Notes under the pieces: model-generated
Seen by the model: only the letters and a program-made list of their open reading frames with translations
Told to the model about the DNA's origin: nothing
Databases searched by the model: none
Assembly: GCA_934045075.1 (NCBI GenBank)
Contig: OW203747.1
Span: 9,506,357-9,570,356, forward strand
Length of the DNA stretch: 64,000 nucleotides
Origin: Yponomeuta sedellus
Lineage: Eukaryota > Arthropoda > Insecta > Lepidoptera > Yponomeutidae
Direction of reading: 5' to 3'
Shown: in pieces, positions 12,201 through 22,802 of the stretch
How positions within the stretch are numbered: the stretch's first letter is position 1
Layout: every line of letters begins with the position of its first letter
Made by a program: the position numbers and the translations under genes

Positions 12201-12218
12201 TTATTACACCTGACACCA
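12201..12218 (-). other. tRNA primer binding site of the mag-like element
   Basis: The minus strand reads TGGTGTCAGGTGTAATAA immediately after the LTR. TGG complements the CCA end of a tRNA; TGGTGTCAG resembles leucine-type primer sites. Confidence 0.6.
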
Positions 12219-12300
12219 TATTATGTTTGTGATTAGGAAGTGAAACACCTTGCTTGACGATTTTACAAAGACTGATTTATTTCAGGTTACCCACTATAAC
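12219..12300 (-). repeat. 5' LTR of the mag-like element (82 bp)
   Basis: Identical to 7782-7863. It is followed on the minus strand directly by the primer binding site. The outer flank resumes the repeat interrupted at 7781. Confidence 0.85.
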
Positions 12301-12638
12301 AGGGGCGAAAAGGGTTGCCATTGTATGGGAGGTATAAAAAATGTTGTCTAATTTTCTTGAAACTTAAAATAGATGTTCTTCAACACAATTGATTGAATAC
12401 GTTTTTCGCCGTTTTTTCTAAATTCAACCCTTAAAGGAGTGAACGGGGTTGCAACATTTTATTCTCCTGACTGACTCACTCATTAACGCCCAGCCCAAGC
12501 CCTTGGACCTAGGAAGCTGAAATTTTGCACATAAAGTCTGTATATAATATAGGCAAGGAATAAGAGAGGACTTGTTTGAAACTCATCCCCTAAGGGGGTC
12601 AAAAGAGTTGTCAAAATTTGTATGGGTAGTTTACAGAA
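12301..12638. repeat. Dispersed repeat, right part and second unit
   Basis: Continues the unit interrupted at 7781, then a second unit starts near 12470 (ctgactgactcactcattaa). This arrangement shows that both the mag-like element and the Transib element landed in the same repeat array. Confidence 0.6.
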
Positions 12639-12643
12639 CGTCG

Positions 12644-12799
12644 CACAGTGTTTTTTTTCCCTAAAAAAGTGACACCGTCTTTTTATGGAGGAAAATGACT
12701 GGGCTTAGCATTTCAAATACACGAATACACGAACTCTCGTGTGCCAATTTCGAATAATTTTTTTTTAAAGTTTTATTTTTTATGACCTTGACACCAAAA
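12644..12799 (+). repeat. Left terminal inverted repeat of Transib
   Basis: Begins with the heptamer CACAGTG, identical to the consensus recombination-signal heptamer, followed by eight T. Twelve bases after the heptamer comes the A-rich AAAAAAGTG (12663-12671). It pairs with 18018-18172. Confidence 0.92.
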
Positions 12800-13369
12800 T
12801 GCATAATAAAATGTCGATAACACAAGAAGTTTACATTGTAACAATATGAACTTAGGGTAGGCACACGTAGTATTTGTAGGTGCGTGAAATCATGTTTTCA
12901 CTTCATGAAAAGAGTCAACAATTTCGAAAATATTGAAGATTTTATGTAATTTTTTTTTATTTTTTTTTTTCATTTCTAGAAGTTAGTAGAAGTTATTACT
13001 TATACAGTAACATTTCTCTAAATAAGCTTATTCACGAAAAAAATACTCATGTTCTAAATACGCAGAGGTTGCGAGAAAACGAATTTTCAATAAGTGCATT
13101 AGGGTTGTCAACGAAAGTGACCTTAAACAAAATTACATCCGCGACTTCTTAGCAAATATTATTAAATACTCCTTGATTCAAAAAAACATTAAAAACTGGT
13201 CAAGCGCATGCAACTAAATACAATTTATGGTTCCGTACCAAATTAAGATGTGCAACGGAACGCTAAGAAAACTATAACTTAAGGAGAAATTAAGTTTCTC
13301 CTTTTAAGAGAAACGTAATCATTAAGGCGCACTCAAATTAATGTTAAGTTAGTTGTTATTTTCTAATGA

Positions 13370-13614
13370 TGGTTCATGTGTAGCATGGGAAGCGGTCCAC
13401 CCCCGTTAGGCTTATGCTAAAACCCCATGCCCATACACATGATCCAGAGGAACGGGGGTGAGGCACCATGGAGCCGTCACAGACCCATGGCGCCACTTTG
13501 CCTCAGCAGGGGCTTACCCAACCTGCTGAGGGATGTCTATCCGGGCCCCGACCGGATGAATTATTGCTAGGGGGGTATGAGGGCGCCAACCCTCATACTG
13601 GTAGATGAGAGGCA
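13370..13614 (+). other. GC-richer leader before the Transib reading frame
   Basis: This stretch (gcggtccacccccgttaggc... gggccccgaccggatgaat) has far higher GC than its surroundings and no clear frame. It may be a 5' UTR or a piece of another element placed before the transposase. I cannot identify it. Confidence 0.4.
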
Positions 13615-15811
13615 ATGGAAGCTGTGGATTGCGCCACAGCCGATACTTTTTTACCTTTGGGAGTATCCGCCAATACTCGAGAAGGGCGAAACATACACAC
13701 GCAAGACGACAATGAAATATACAGACGAGTTACACGACTACATATATACGAGTGTTTCTCTCAAGAAAGCAAGAAAATCCATAAGACGGGGTCACCTGAA
13801 GATCTCACATACTCAGAATTGATTGACATAGTGATAAAAGAAATGGGAAATGCCATAAAACCACTCTCAGTTGCTGACAAGGACCGGCTCATTGACACAA
13901 TAAGTTTATTTCTGACCAAAATAATGAAAATGTTCAGAGATTGTAAAAGCAACAAGAAGTTTTTTCAAAAGAAACACAAAAACTTTTTGGAGAAGTCTTT
14001 TCTGGATGATATACCCCAAGATTTAAGATTAAATGCGGATTTCTACCCGGCTAATGACCTCACAAGAAACATGACCTCAAGTACGGTTCCATCTGATGAG
14101 TCAAGTCACCACATAGAACAGCACCATATTTTGACTCCAGACGATTCTGTTCTTTCAGAACTCTCCAACTTTGCAGAAGGTGAGGCAGGCACTTCGGCTA
14201 GTTGTGACTATGAAAATTTATCATATAGGCAACAACTGAGATCCCGAAAACGTCTAGCAGACTGTTTAAAATACGAACCGCCCATCAAAGTGATAAAAAC
14301 CTTCTCGTTTCGTTCAATCCATAACAGCACTCACTTCACCAGAAAAAAAACTAACACCCTCAGCTTCAAAGGATTTAGAATCAGTGATTCAATTATGTGT
14401 TCAAACTCCAACTAAAGCATCTGAAGTTTTAAAAAAAATACAACAGGAGCCAAAACCATACACACGCAAAGAAGCTCTGGGAGTAATGATCGATAGAAAA
14501 TTAAGTGTAGATACCTACAAAGACATGCAACAGGATCTTAAAAGTCGAGGATATCCTGTTTATCCATCTTATTCGAAGGTACTTCTTGCTAGGAAAGCAT
14601 GCTATCCTGATGAAGAAATAAACGTGTCAGACATTGAAGCCTCTGTTTCATTGAAAGGATTGCTCACACATACTTTAAAACGGATAGTACAAAGCCACGA
14701 AGAAAGTTTCACAGAATATTGTGACCGCAAAAGTATAATGGAGATGTCATGCAAGCTGGAAGGATCTTGGGGTTTTGATGGCAGTACTGGCCAGTCTTTT
14801 TATAAACAAAAGTTTGATCAATCAGCTCAAGATCATTCTTTCAACGAGAATTCCCTTTTTGCCACAACATTTGTAATTCTGCGTATCGTATCTGATAAAT
14901 TTGTGGCTTGGTTGAACCCAACGCCTCAATCATATCGCTTCTGTCGACCACTCCACATACAATATCAAAAAGAAACCAGCAATCTCATTCTATCCGAAAA
15001 AGCTTGGGTTGAAGAACAAATAAAAGAGTTGCTACCAATAACGGTTCATACAACAAAATGCCACAAATTATCATTTCTGACGGAAAGGTTCTTAACACAA
15101 TAACAGGAACCTTATCACAAATGCGATGTCCTTTCTGTAAACTAACAGCAAGCCATTTCAACAACTTGGATTTAGCGTACTCGGAGCCCACGATAAAAGA
15201 AAATCTTAAATATGGCTTGAATCCGTTACATGCTTGGATACGCATATTTGAATTCCTCTAGCACATAGGATACAAAAATGATCCATCTGTTCAGATGTGG
15301 CGCATCAAACTAAATTCGGAGGAAGGTAACAAAGTGCAAGAGCGAAAAAAGAGAATCCAGGGTGAGATTAGAAACAAAATGGGATTGTTGGTGGACGTGG
15401 TGAGACCCAATGCAGAAACCACTAATGACGGTAATACTGCGCGTTCGGCTTTGTTTAATAAATACCGCCACGTATTTGCTGAAATTTTGGGATTATCGCC
15501 ATCGCTGTTGGATGACTTCTACAACATTTTGGTTGCAATTACATGTGAGTTGCCAATAGACTCCAAAAAATTTGGTATTTACTGTCGTGCTGTTGCCGAA
15601 AAATATGTCGAAACATAAAATTGGCATCCAATGACGGTTACGGTTCATAAAATTCTAGTGCATGGTCAAGAGATAATAGACTCGAATGCTCTCCCGGTAG
15701 GCATGCTTTAAGAGCAAGCAGCAGAGTCTCGAAATAAATTCTGGCGTAGAGACCGAGAGCATCATACCCGAAAGATGGATAGAAAAAAAACCATGACTGA
15801 TTTGTTCCATC

Positions 15812-17018
15812 AAATTTCAAATTCAAATTCAAATAATTTTATTTCAACGTAAAGAATTTACATTCTATTTGCTGAATGTCAATGTACAATGTAAAGTGTA
15901 AGCCGCCGCCTTCGGGCCGTATTGTAGTGGAGAAAAAGGCAGCGGAAAAAAAAACTCCACTCTGACCATCTTTTCTCAAATCATCTTAAAACCAAATACA
16001 TCAGTTGCCATATGTAAACCTAATAAGATTTCATGACTGCCATTAACAACCCCAAATGCCAAAGCATTAGTCAAATGTCTCACAATAATAGGGGAAAACA
16101 TAAGTGCTGCGGCCAGACACACGAACAGCACTCGTTCACGAGCATAACGCAGTGCTCAGCCATCATCAGTCTCAACCATTTTGGAGGGAGATAGATGACC
16201 CGAACACCACGCTACCATTCGAATGACCTTTAGCAAACTTGCAGTTAAGTTTTTGTCAGTTATATAAGGTATCATATAGTTATTAATATGCAATCACGTC
16301 GTCTGTACACACTTGTATTATAAAATATATGTTATACTTAGTTATACTTAACAATAAAAACGCGGTGGAATTGGTTTACTACCACGGATTAGGATCGTTT
16401 ATATAGTCGTCTATTCTATAATATGCCTTTTTACATAGCGAATTTTTAATGAAAGTTTTAAATTTATTTTCAGACAAGCATAGAACACGTTCTGGAATTT
16501 TGTTGTAAAAACGAACGCAGTAACCTACAAATGATGTGCCTACCTTGGCTAATCGGGATTTAGTACAAGCAACCTTGTTTCTATTCCTTGTGTTTACGTT
16601 ATGAACGTCCCTATTTAATTTAAACATTGTTATATTTTTTCGGACATACATTATATTATCGAATATATATTGGCAAGCCAGTGTAAGAATGCCTATTTCT
16701 TTAAAACGCTCCCTTAGCGATTCTCTACTGTTTAAGTTGTAAATAGCTCTTATGGCTCTTTTTTGCAAGACAAATATGGTTTCTATATCTGCTGCCCGTC
16801 CCCATAATAACAAACCATACGACATGACACTGTGAAAATAACTAAAATAGACCAGCCTCGCCGTCGACACGTCTGTAAGTTGTCTAATTTTTCTGACTGC
16901 AAACGCTGCTGAACTCAACCGACCCGACAGTTTTCCAATATGCTGACCCCATTGCAGTTTTGAGTCTATCGTTATACCTAAAAAAAGCGTGGACTCTACC
17001 AGCTCTAGTGCGTTATCT
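15812..17018 (-). mobile_element. 5'-truncated LINE (Jockey/CR1-like) inside the Transib gene
   Basis: A minus-strand non-LTR element ending in an (ATTTG)n-like tail at 15812-15840, with a 3' UTR to 16378 and the end of its reverse-transcriptase ORF to 17018. CATC is present on both sides (15808-15811 and 17019-17022), a short target duplication. Removing the insert joins the transposase codons in frame (H then R), which fixes the boundaries. Confidence 0.85.
16379..17018 (-). pseudogene. C-terminal part of LINE ORF2 (reverse transcriptase)
   Basis: The minus-strand frame reads LFLGITIDSKLQWGQHI, LVYFSYFHSVMSYGLLLWG, VLQKRAIRAIYNL and ends DPNPW-stop at 16379. These are conserved C-terminal motifs of Jockey/CR1-type polymerases. 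The catalytic part was lost to 5' truncation on insertion. The frame that remains is open, so the insertion is not very old. Confidence 0.85.
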
Positions 17019-18017
17019 CATCGTGCGTTAGAGTCATCAGATCCTGCCATTTCTATGATTCGGCTACATCGTCGTCAAAGATTCTCAAAGCGTATTCCTT
17101 TACCAGCTGCAGTTCGAGATTTACTCAAGCCTGATATAGGGAACGAATCAACAACAGACGACGATGAAGACGATCCAAATGAGGAAGAGTGTGAAAGCGG
17201 TGGTGATGATGAAAATTCTATCGTCCTTACAAATGAAACAGATCTCTTTTAATACGAAAAAAGCTGTCTTCGAGTTATCGGCAAACATACTTAATGAATG
17301 AATATTCTTTACTGTAGGCTAAAAAAATTATTAAATCTTTAACATATAACACAATACAAATACAAACAAAACAAATACAACACAAATTTTAATCCCTTTG
17401 TATGATATAGTCTGGAACCATAGAACCGACTAATATACTCACGTATAGAAAAAGAGAAGAGAAATGAGAGCAGAGAAGATACCTTTTAATAGAAACAGAG
17501 TAATCTTTAAGTTTTATCTTAGTTAATATGTATTAGCGAGCTTAACTGTAAAAAACTTACCTACCATCGAATTTAGTAATAAAAACGCTTGTGCTGGCCC
17601 TAAGCTAAAGGTATTGTAACTCTTCTACATCTTTGTATTTAGTTGTAAGCCATTAACATTTAATCATTTACGATCATAATATTTTATCAGGGTCGACCTT
17701 TGTGACAACCCTTATTTTCCGAAATTGACCTTTCATATTTTCTCAAAACCTCCGTGGAGTTAGAACCTGAATTTATTCAGGGTGCTAAACCTTGGCTAGA
17801 AGAATCTTGGTAACCAAAAATGAACTTCTACTTCTACCTAGAAATGGCAAAAAATAAATAAATCTAAAATCCATTAAATATCCAATATCGTCGAGACTGT
17901 TAACTCTTTTCGTGATAAGAAAACTTCATTACATGCGCCTAGGATTACTTCATTTGCCTGTTATAAATTTATAGCCTCGCAATACATAATTATTTTATTA
18001 TATTTTTTTTTGTCATT

Positions 18018-18172
18018 TTTTGGTGTCAAGGTCATAAAAAATAAATCTCTTAAAAAAAAAGATATTCGAAATTGGCACACAAGAGTTCTATTCGTGTATT
18101 TGAAATGCTAAGCCCAGTCATTTTCCTCCATAAAAAGACGGTGTCACTTTTTTAGGGAAAAAAAACACTGTG
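18018..18172 (-). repeat. Right terminal inverted repeat of Transib
   Basis: Reverse complement of 12644-12799, differing by a few indels. The first 85 or so bases from the tip appear identical. The outer flank carries the second CGTCG. Confidence 0.92.
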
Positions 18173-18188
18173 CGTCGTCTAATTTTCT

Positions 18189-18760
18189 TGAAACTTAAAA
18201 TAACATAACATTTACATACTGGCACATACATTGCTTCTGGCCCCACACTAGGATACCCTGTGTCGTGGGAACCAGAAACAACGACATCACAAACATGTAA
18301 ACATCCAAGACCTGGGGTTTTTTTTTTGTTCCCAGCCGGGATTTAAATAAAAATAAAAATAGAGCCGGAATAAATACTCTTTAACACAATCAATTGAACA
18401 CGTATTTCGCCGTATTTCTAAATTTAACCCTTAAGGGAGTGAAAGGGGTAGCAAAATTTTATTCCTTGAATCTTTTCCAAAATTGAACCCAGGAAGCTGA
18501 AATCTTGCACATAGGATCTATGTATAATGTAGGCATGGAATAAGACCGGATTATTTTTAAATTTAACCCCTAAGGGGGGGGTCAATTTAGAAAAGGATTT
18601 CTAAATTGATGAAAAATTTGTGTGGGAGGTATAAAGAATGTTGTCTAATTTTCTTGAAACTTAAAATAAATACTCTTCAACACAATCTATTGAACACGTG
18701 TTTCACCGTTTTTTCTAAATTTTACCCTTAAGGGAGTGAACGGGGTTGCAAAATTTTGTT
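18189..18760. repeat. Dispersed repeats right of Transib
   Basis: Contains a 140-base unit (18215-18350) also seen at 30166-30270, then two units of the family at 7646 and 12301 (aggaagctgaaatcttgcac, cccctaagggg). No coding frame. Confidence 0.6.
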
Positions 18761-19699
18761 CTGTTGTATTCTTTGATGTTGTTGGGAAATATTATTATTA
18801 TTAAATTCATTATTGTACCTGTAAAGATTGTACAGCGGCGGCGGGCGTGCGGGCTTAATACTAAATTGTATTTTATTCTAGCCAACCAACAGGTGACGGG
18901 GAGAAGGTGGGGGGGGGGGTTGTCTCAAACGGTGAGGTGATATTTTATTGTCAAATATCTTTTTTTTTTATTTAACTATATACTTATTACCACTATATAA
19001 TATTACCTTTTGTAGTCGACGTAAAACCCATTCTGTCTTGGCATAATATTACTCTTCGTTCGTTTACGGTGTTTTAATTTCTTGGTTGTTGAGTGGAACC
19101 TTTGATATTTACTTATTGTTTGTTATCCCTCACATGCAATGGTTGTTGAGTTATTACAAATTGATGAATCTATGGTGCCCCACACTGCAGTTCCTATTAT
19201 CTCTCTGTTTCGGGACATGTCATATCTGTTGTATGACAGGTGATGGCTAGGGAGGTACGTGAGCAAATCGTTAGCCATGTAGTAGCCAACTGGGATTAGT
19301 AGATGTAGTAACTGGGATGTAGTAGCCAATTACTCCGGGTTACTTAATACTGTATTGACATGTCACGCTCTCCTACTTATGCTAGTTGATGTGAGCTGGA
19401 AGCGACGGGCAACTCTTTCCGTACGTCATTGAAGTTTACCTATATTTAGTGTTGGTAGGTACTACAGGTAACCCCGTGGGATGACTACGATTTTCAGATT
19501 ATCTATCTCATGGTCATTTTTATGTATATGTACGGAATTAAGTCGCCGTGCCAATTTCAGAGCCCGCCTCTCATTCACTTCTTCCTGTCATCGCCAAAAC
19601 GGCTACTAGGAAAAGGAAAGAAGTAAAAACTAGAAAAATCGGCGTGCCAGATGCACCAACGCTATTAATTACTTTGTGTGTGATTAATCTGATCTTTTG
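18761..19699. other. No gene recognised
   Basis: AT-rich, with a G-run at 18909-18918. Short frames only, without family features. Confidence 0.5.
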
Positions 19700-19707
19700 A
19701 TTAGCCT

Positions 19708-20036
19708 GTGGTCACTGTAGTGCATATGGATGATGCAGTACACTATCCCATAGAGTCCCTAAATACCCTGAACCTACCTAGTCTACCGTCTCACACACGT
19801 CTTATCCTTAAAGTTGGTGTTCCAGTACCACTACCTCCCAATTTGTGCAATGGGACCAGGTTGCGCGTGAAAGTTTTACATAAAAACGTAATACAGGCCA
19901 TAGTATTTACTGGCTGTGCTAGAGGTGAATCGGTATAATATATAGGTACCCCGTAAACCACTTATTCCATCGGAGTACCCATTCGAATTTAAAAGACTGC
20001 AGTTTTCCCTTAAAGTCTGTTTTGCAATGATCATTA
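19708..20036 (+). pseudogene. Helitron Rep/helicase fragment (Pif1-like helicase end)
   Basis: The frame starting near 19708 reads YPIESLNTLNLPSLPSHTRL, LKVGVPVPLPPNLCNGTRLR and GCARGESV. After a small frame disruption near 19940 it continues PRKPLIPSEYPFEFKRLQFS and FAMIINK. This run (LKxGxPxxLxxNLxxxxLCNGTRL ... FxRxQFPxxxxFAMTINK) is the C-terminal signature of Helitron Pif1-like helicases. Only this piece remains; no Rep domain or Helitron terminus is seen nearby. Confidence 0.82.
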
Positions 20037-20041
20037 ATAAG

Positions 20042-20170
20042 AAAGATAGATAGATAGAGAACACTTTATTGTACATAAAAATGGAACATACACAGATACT
20101 TATTTCTTAACCTAAGAATACAGACGGCGGCCTTATCACTAAAAGTGATCTCTTCCAGTCATCTGCACCT
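20042..20170 (-). mobile_element. LINE 3' end fragment
   Basis: On the minus strand the sequence runs through gataaggccgccgtctgta to an AATAAAG motif and a tail of TCTA repeats. The same 3' end type appears at 33175-33245, 48215-48250 and 59689-59803. Confidence 0.6.
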
Positions 20171-21300
20171 TTTATTGAAGCATGCTGAATAACTAAAGTC
20201 CACGCGGACGGAGTCGCGGGCGGAAGCTAGTTTTTAATAAATTTGATAGTTTGACCGCGAAGAATGTTAAAATTCCTCGTGGTCAAATCAGTTTGACTAC
20301 TAAGTTAGACCACGAGGAAGCAACGAAATGAAAAATCGCTTTTCATCTTCACCTAATTGCCAGTGCAAGGTATGGAATTCACCTTCCCTTTCTCTGGTTT
20401 TACTGTGAACCCCACCGAACTTAAAAAAAGAGTAGAAGTAGCGACATGACACATTAGTACGAAAACCAGTGTAACCAAACTGATACACATAAACCAAACG
20501 CACACTACGAATGCCAAGTTGCCATTGGTAAATAAAGTCAATGCCGAAAAGGTGTACATCATAAAAGTTTCAAGTAAAATATGCACCTTTTTTTCATAAT
20601 GTTAAGAATGTTCAAAGTCAAATGACAATGATAAAATTAAGGTTGACATTTTGCAGTAACGCTACTCTATACTAGATGGAACTACCACCGCGTCGGACCG
20701 AAAAGAACTTTTACCTAGTAAGACATAAAGTTCAAAATTGAAAAACAAGTATATTCTCAGTTTGGGATGGGACAATGCGAGTTCTAGTTTGTCGATAGCG
20801 AGAACCTATCGACAAATTATACAATCAGTTTAACACATAAACGGCCGAAAATGATTACTGGTTCTCAGAAGTATTTTTAGCTATTTCTTTTTTGCCTGCG
20901 GGTTGGCTGTTAGAAAATGCATATTTTTACATTATCTTTTGTGCAATAAAGAATTAATACTAATAGGGTGGATAGATGCACAAATAAAACAATATGGTAG
21001 ATTTCATAATATTTTAAACTGTTATCTCTTATTAAAACTAGATTTAACCCGCTGCTTCGCAGGCGTTAGAAATTATAACACGGGAAATATTATTCTACGA
21101 CTCAATTCAGATCTTTGTCTATCTGTAGGCCATGTTTCATACGTAATACTAATTGATGATTGTACTAATATAATTTCATTTACACGCAAGAGTCTAACCT
21201 GGAAGTGAAGCACATTTTTTCTGGTATTGCTGCATCACATAAGTGCCACCTTCCGCCTTTTTTAGTTATTATGAAGTGTTCATGAAAATGCTCTGAATAT
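20171..21300. other. No gene recognised
   Basis: Holds a short repeat tail (ccacgcggacggagtcgcgg, about 20199-20218), a small inverted pair around 20270-20320 (cctcgtggtc / gaccacgagg), and ttgtcgata / tatcgacaa at 20791-20817. Nothing coding is convincing. Confidence 0.5.
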
Positions 21301-21312
21301 ATTGTGCTCATC

Positions 21313-21558
21313 TTAGTTGGGAACCAACTTTACCTTCTTATCGCTGTCTTCCATTTTAATTTCATATCCGGTTTCCTTAGGAAAACTAAACGAAAACTCA
21401 CTTCCAAATTGTTTTGATTCCGAGAGGGTTGTTTTATCATTGCCTCGGTTTGCTGTTGTCAAAGGGGTTGAAGTATTAAGGTTAAATAGCAGAATAATAA
21501 AAAACCATAAAACAAATAACACAACAAAACCAAAATCTGATGCTCGCCAAGAGAACAA
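21313..21558 (-). CDS. Possible small membrane protein or exon, unidentified
   Basis: An 81-residue minus-strand frame with one strong hydrophobic segment (DFGFVVLFVLWFFIILLFNL, residues about 8-27), followed by a polar, Ser/Thr/Lys-rich tail ending KKVKLVPN. The opposite strand is also open, so the frame could be chance. A possible splice donor (AAGGTAAAG on the minus strand, about 21330) would make it an exon. I do not recognise a family. Confidence 0.25.
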   Translation of the reverse strand: MFSWRASDFGFVVLFVLWFFIILLFNLNTSTPLTTANRGNDKTTLSESKQFGSEFSFSFPKETGYEIKMEDSDKKVKLVPN

Positions 21559-21574
21559 CCACTCGAACAGGTAA

Positions 21575-22560
21575 ACAGAACTAAACTACTTAATGTTTTG
21601 AACTGAAGTAAAGAAAAGCATATGAGTTGTTTTCGATAACCTCACTACATCTTGGTTGGAATATTTAAAAATGTAAGATTAAAATTACTTTGATAGTTTC
21701 TTAAATATTTCAGTCCCTGATAAACTGATGAAGAAAAACTATATCGCGATCAATCTGTGCTCATGTCTTGTATGTGCTCATGTCATGTCTTGTATGAAAA
21801 GTAATGTATGAGCTCCAATGACAGTTTTCCCATGCACAACGACCAGCCGGCGACCGGAGCTCATGCATTACTACTTTACACGGCCCGGCGACCGGACGGC
21901 GACCGGGTGCATATGAAAAGGCACTTAGGAAGTAGGTATAAAATAACAATAATTATTTTACCTAGGTACTTAGACGAATTGGAATTTACAATACCTAAGT
22001 ATGTATGACTACTAAGTCATAGACAACTAATTATCGATAGATTTTTCTCATGTGTGCCCCCATCCGTAATTGAGTAGAATTCAAATTTTGACAGAAATTT
22101 CTAGAGAATGTACACTTTCTTCGATGAAAATTTAACTTTACTAACCAGTAAATAAAGGTGGTTTTTCTTTCTCATTTTCGCATTGGTTTCCGTGTTCATG
22201 TCATTACAAATTTAATTAAAAATACAATTAAATACGTCTTACTGATGAAATATTACGGCATGGTATATTTTGGTACCCAACTTTTATTTTTGCTCTCTAA
22301 CACAGCATAACAAGGCATTTTAATAAAGTTTTCACCATTTTTTCTTTACTAGAAGCGCATGGCAACTGAAGTCAACAAAACTGTCACCGACTAAGTACGC
22401 ATAGGCAATACATTGCTAATGTGAGGCACGCGGACACCGCCCACTTACGACTTCTACTCTTTTTTATGTTCTGTGGTGTACTCATACTCTTGTTCTTCTG
22501 AAAAAAAAACATACCTAATGAGACACTAGCTTACAATTGACGTTCACTAGAATTACTGTG
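21575..22560. other. No gene recognised; GC-rich direct repeats
   Basis: Mostly AT-rich unique-looking sequence. Around 21770-21910 there are short repeats of tgctcatgtc and of cggcgaccgg. Confidence 0.5.
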
Positions 22561-22576
22561 ATTGTGTTGTACTTAC

Positions 22577-22790
22577 CTTTCTTGTTCCTCTTCATCTTTA
22601 ATGAGAGCAGCCAAAAGTAAAACTTCTTTAATTTCACATTCTGTATCAGAGAGCATTGTAGTTAATGTCGTGACTCCAGCCTGGTGAACGCAAGAACAAA
22701 CGCGACAGTGTGAACAACTTTTGCACGCGTAGTTATCGCCACCGCGCACGCCACCGCGGACGCGACCCGGACGCCTTGGTTTGGCCAGGC
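22577..22790 (-). pseudogene. First exon and left end of a PIF/Harbinger-like transposon
   Basis: On the minus strand an ATG at 22656 opens MLSDTECEIKEVLLLAALIK followed by DEEEQER, then a clear splice donor AAAG/GTAAGT (exon end 22577). Short acidic N-termini of this kind followed by an early intron are typical of HARBI1-like transposases. Upstream, 22720-22790 is GC-rich and ends ggcctggcc-like beside TTA, which fits a Harbinger terminal repeat with a TTA/TAA duplication. No nuclease domain follows, so this is a fragment or non-autonomous derivative. Confidence 0.5.
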
Positions 22791-22802
22791 CTTACAAAAA
22801 TG

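Larger units (their letters stand above)
7782..12300 (-). mobile_element. mag-like Ty3/Gypsy retrotransposon with 82-bp LTRs
   Basis: A 4.5-kb element on the minus strand with identical 82-bp direct repeats at both ends, a primer site next to the 5' LTR, and gag, protease, reverse transcriptase, RNase H and integrase in Gypsy order. Very short LTRs and a length near 4.6 kb are features I associate with the Bombyx mag lineage. An AGGGG motif flanks both ends, consistent with a target duplication inside the interrupted repeat. Identical LTRs suggest a fairly young insertion, yet gag and pol carry several frameshifts. Confidence 0.88.
13615..17252 (+). pseudogene. Transib transposase, RAG1-core-like, decayed and split by a LINE
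   Basis: Reading path: 13615 to about 14290 (frame 1), to about 15055 (frame 2), 15058-15810 (frame 1), then after the LINE 17022-17252. Motifs in order: YTRKEALGVMIDRK and YPSYSKVLLARKACYP; WGFDGSTGQS with the probable first catalytic Asp; RFCRPLHIQYQKET; a CPFC zinc pair (about 15130) that matches RAG1 CxxC; GLLVDVV and TNDGNTAR; HKILVHGQEII (about 15650), matching the RAG1 HKxLxH zinc histidines; then EQAAESRNK with the expected catalytic Glu, and SSDP after the LINE. There are two frameshifts and three in-frame stops (15259 TAG, 15616 TAA, 15709 TAA). The tail is acidic. The N-terminal 220 residues are not recognised. Confidence 0.88.
12644..18172 (+). mobile_element. Transib (RAG1-like) DNA transposon, inactive
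   Basis: A 5.5-kb element with 156-bp terminal inverted repeats that begin CACAGTG at both ends (CACTGTG at 18166-18172). It is flanked by a perfect 5-bp duplication CGTCG (12639-12643 and 18173-18177). A CACWRTG end and a 5-bp duplication are hallmarks of Transib, the superfamily from which the RAG1 recombinase and its recombination signals are thought to derive. It encodes a decayed RAG1-core-like transposase, and a LINE has inserted in that gene. The mutations show this copy is dead; its TIRs are about 95 percent alike by eye. Confidence 0.93.

Noticed and set aside
13615..17252. Domesticated RAG1-like host gene
   Set aside because: Intact inverted repeats and target duplication show a transposon, and three stops plus frameshifts and a LINE insertion show it is dead.
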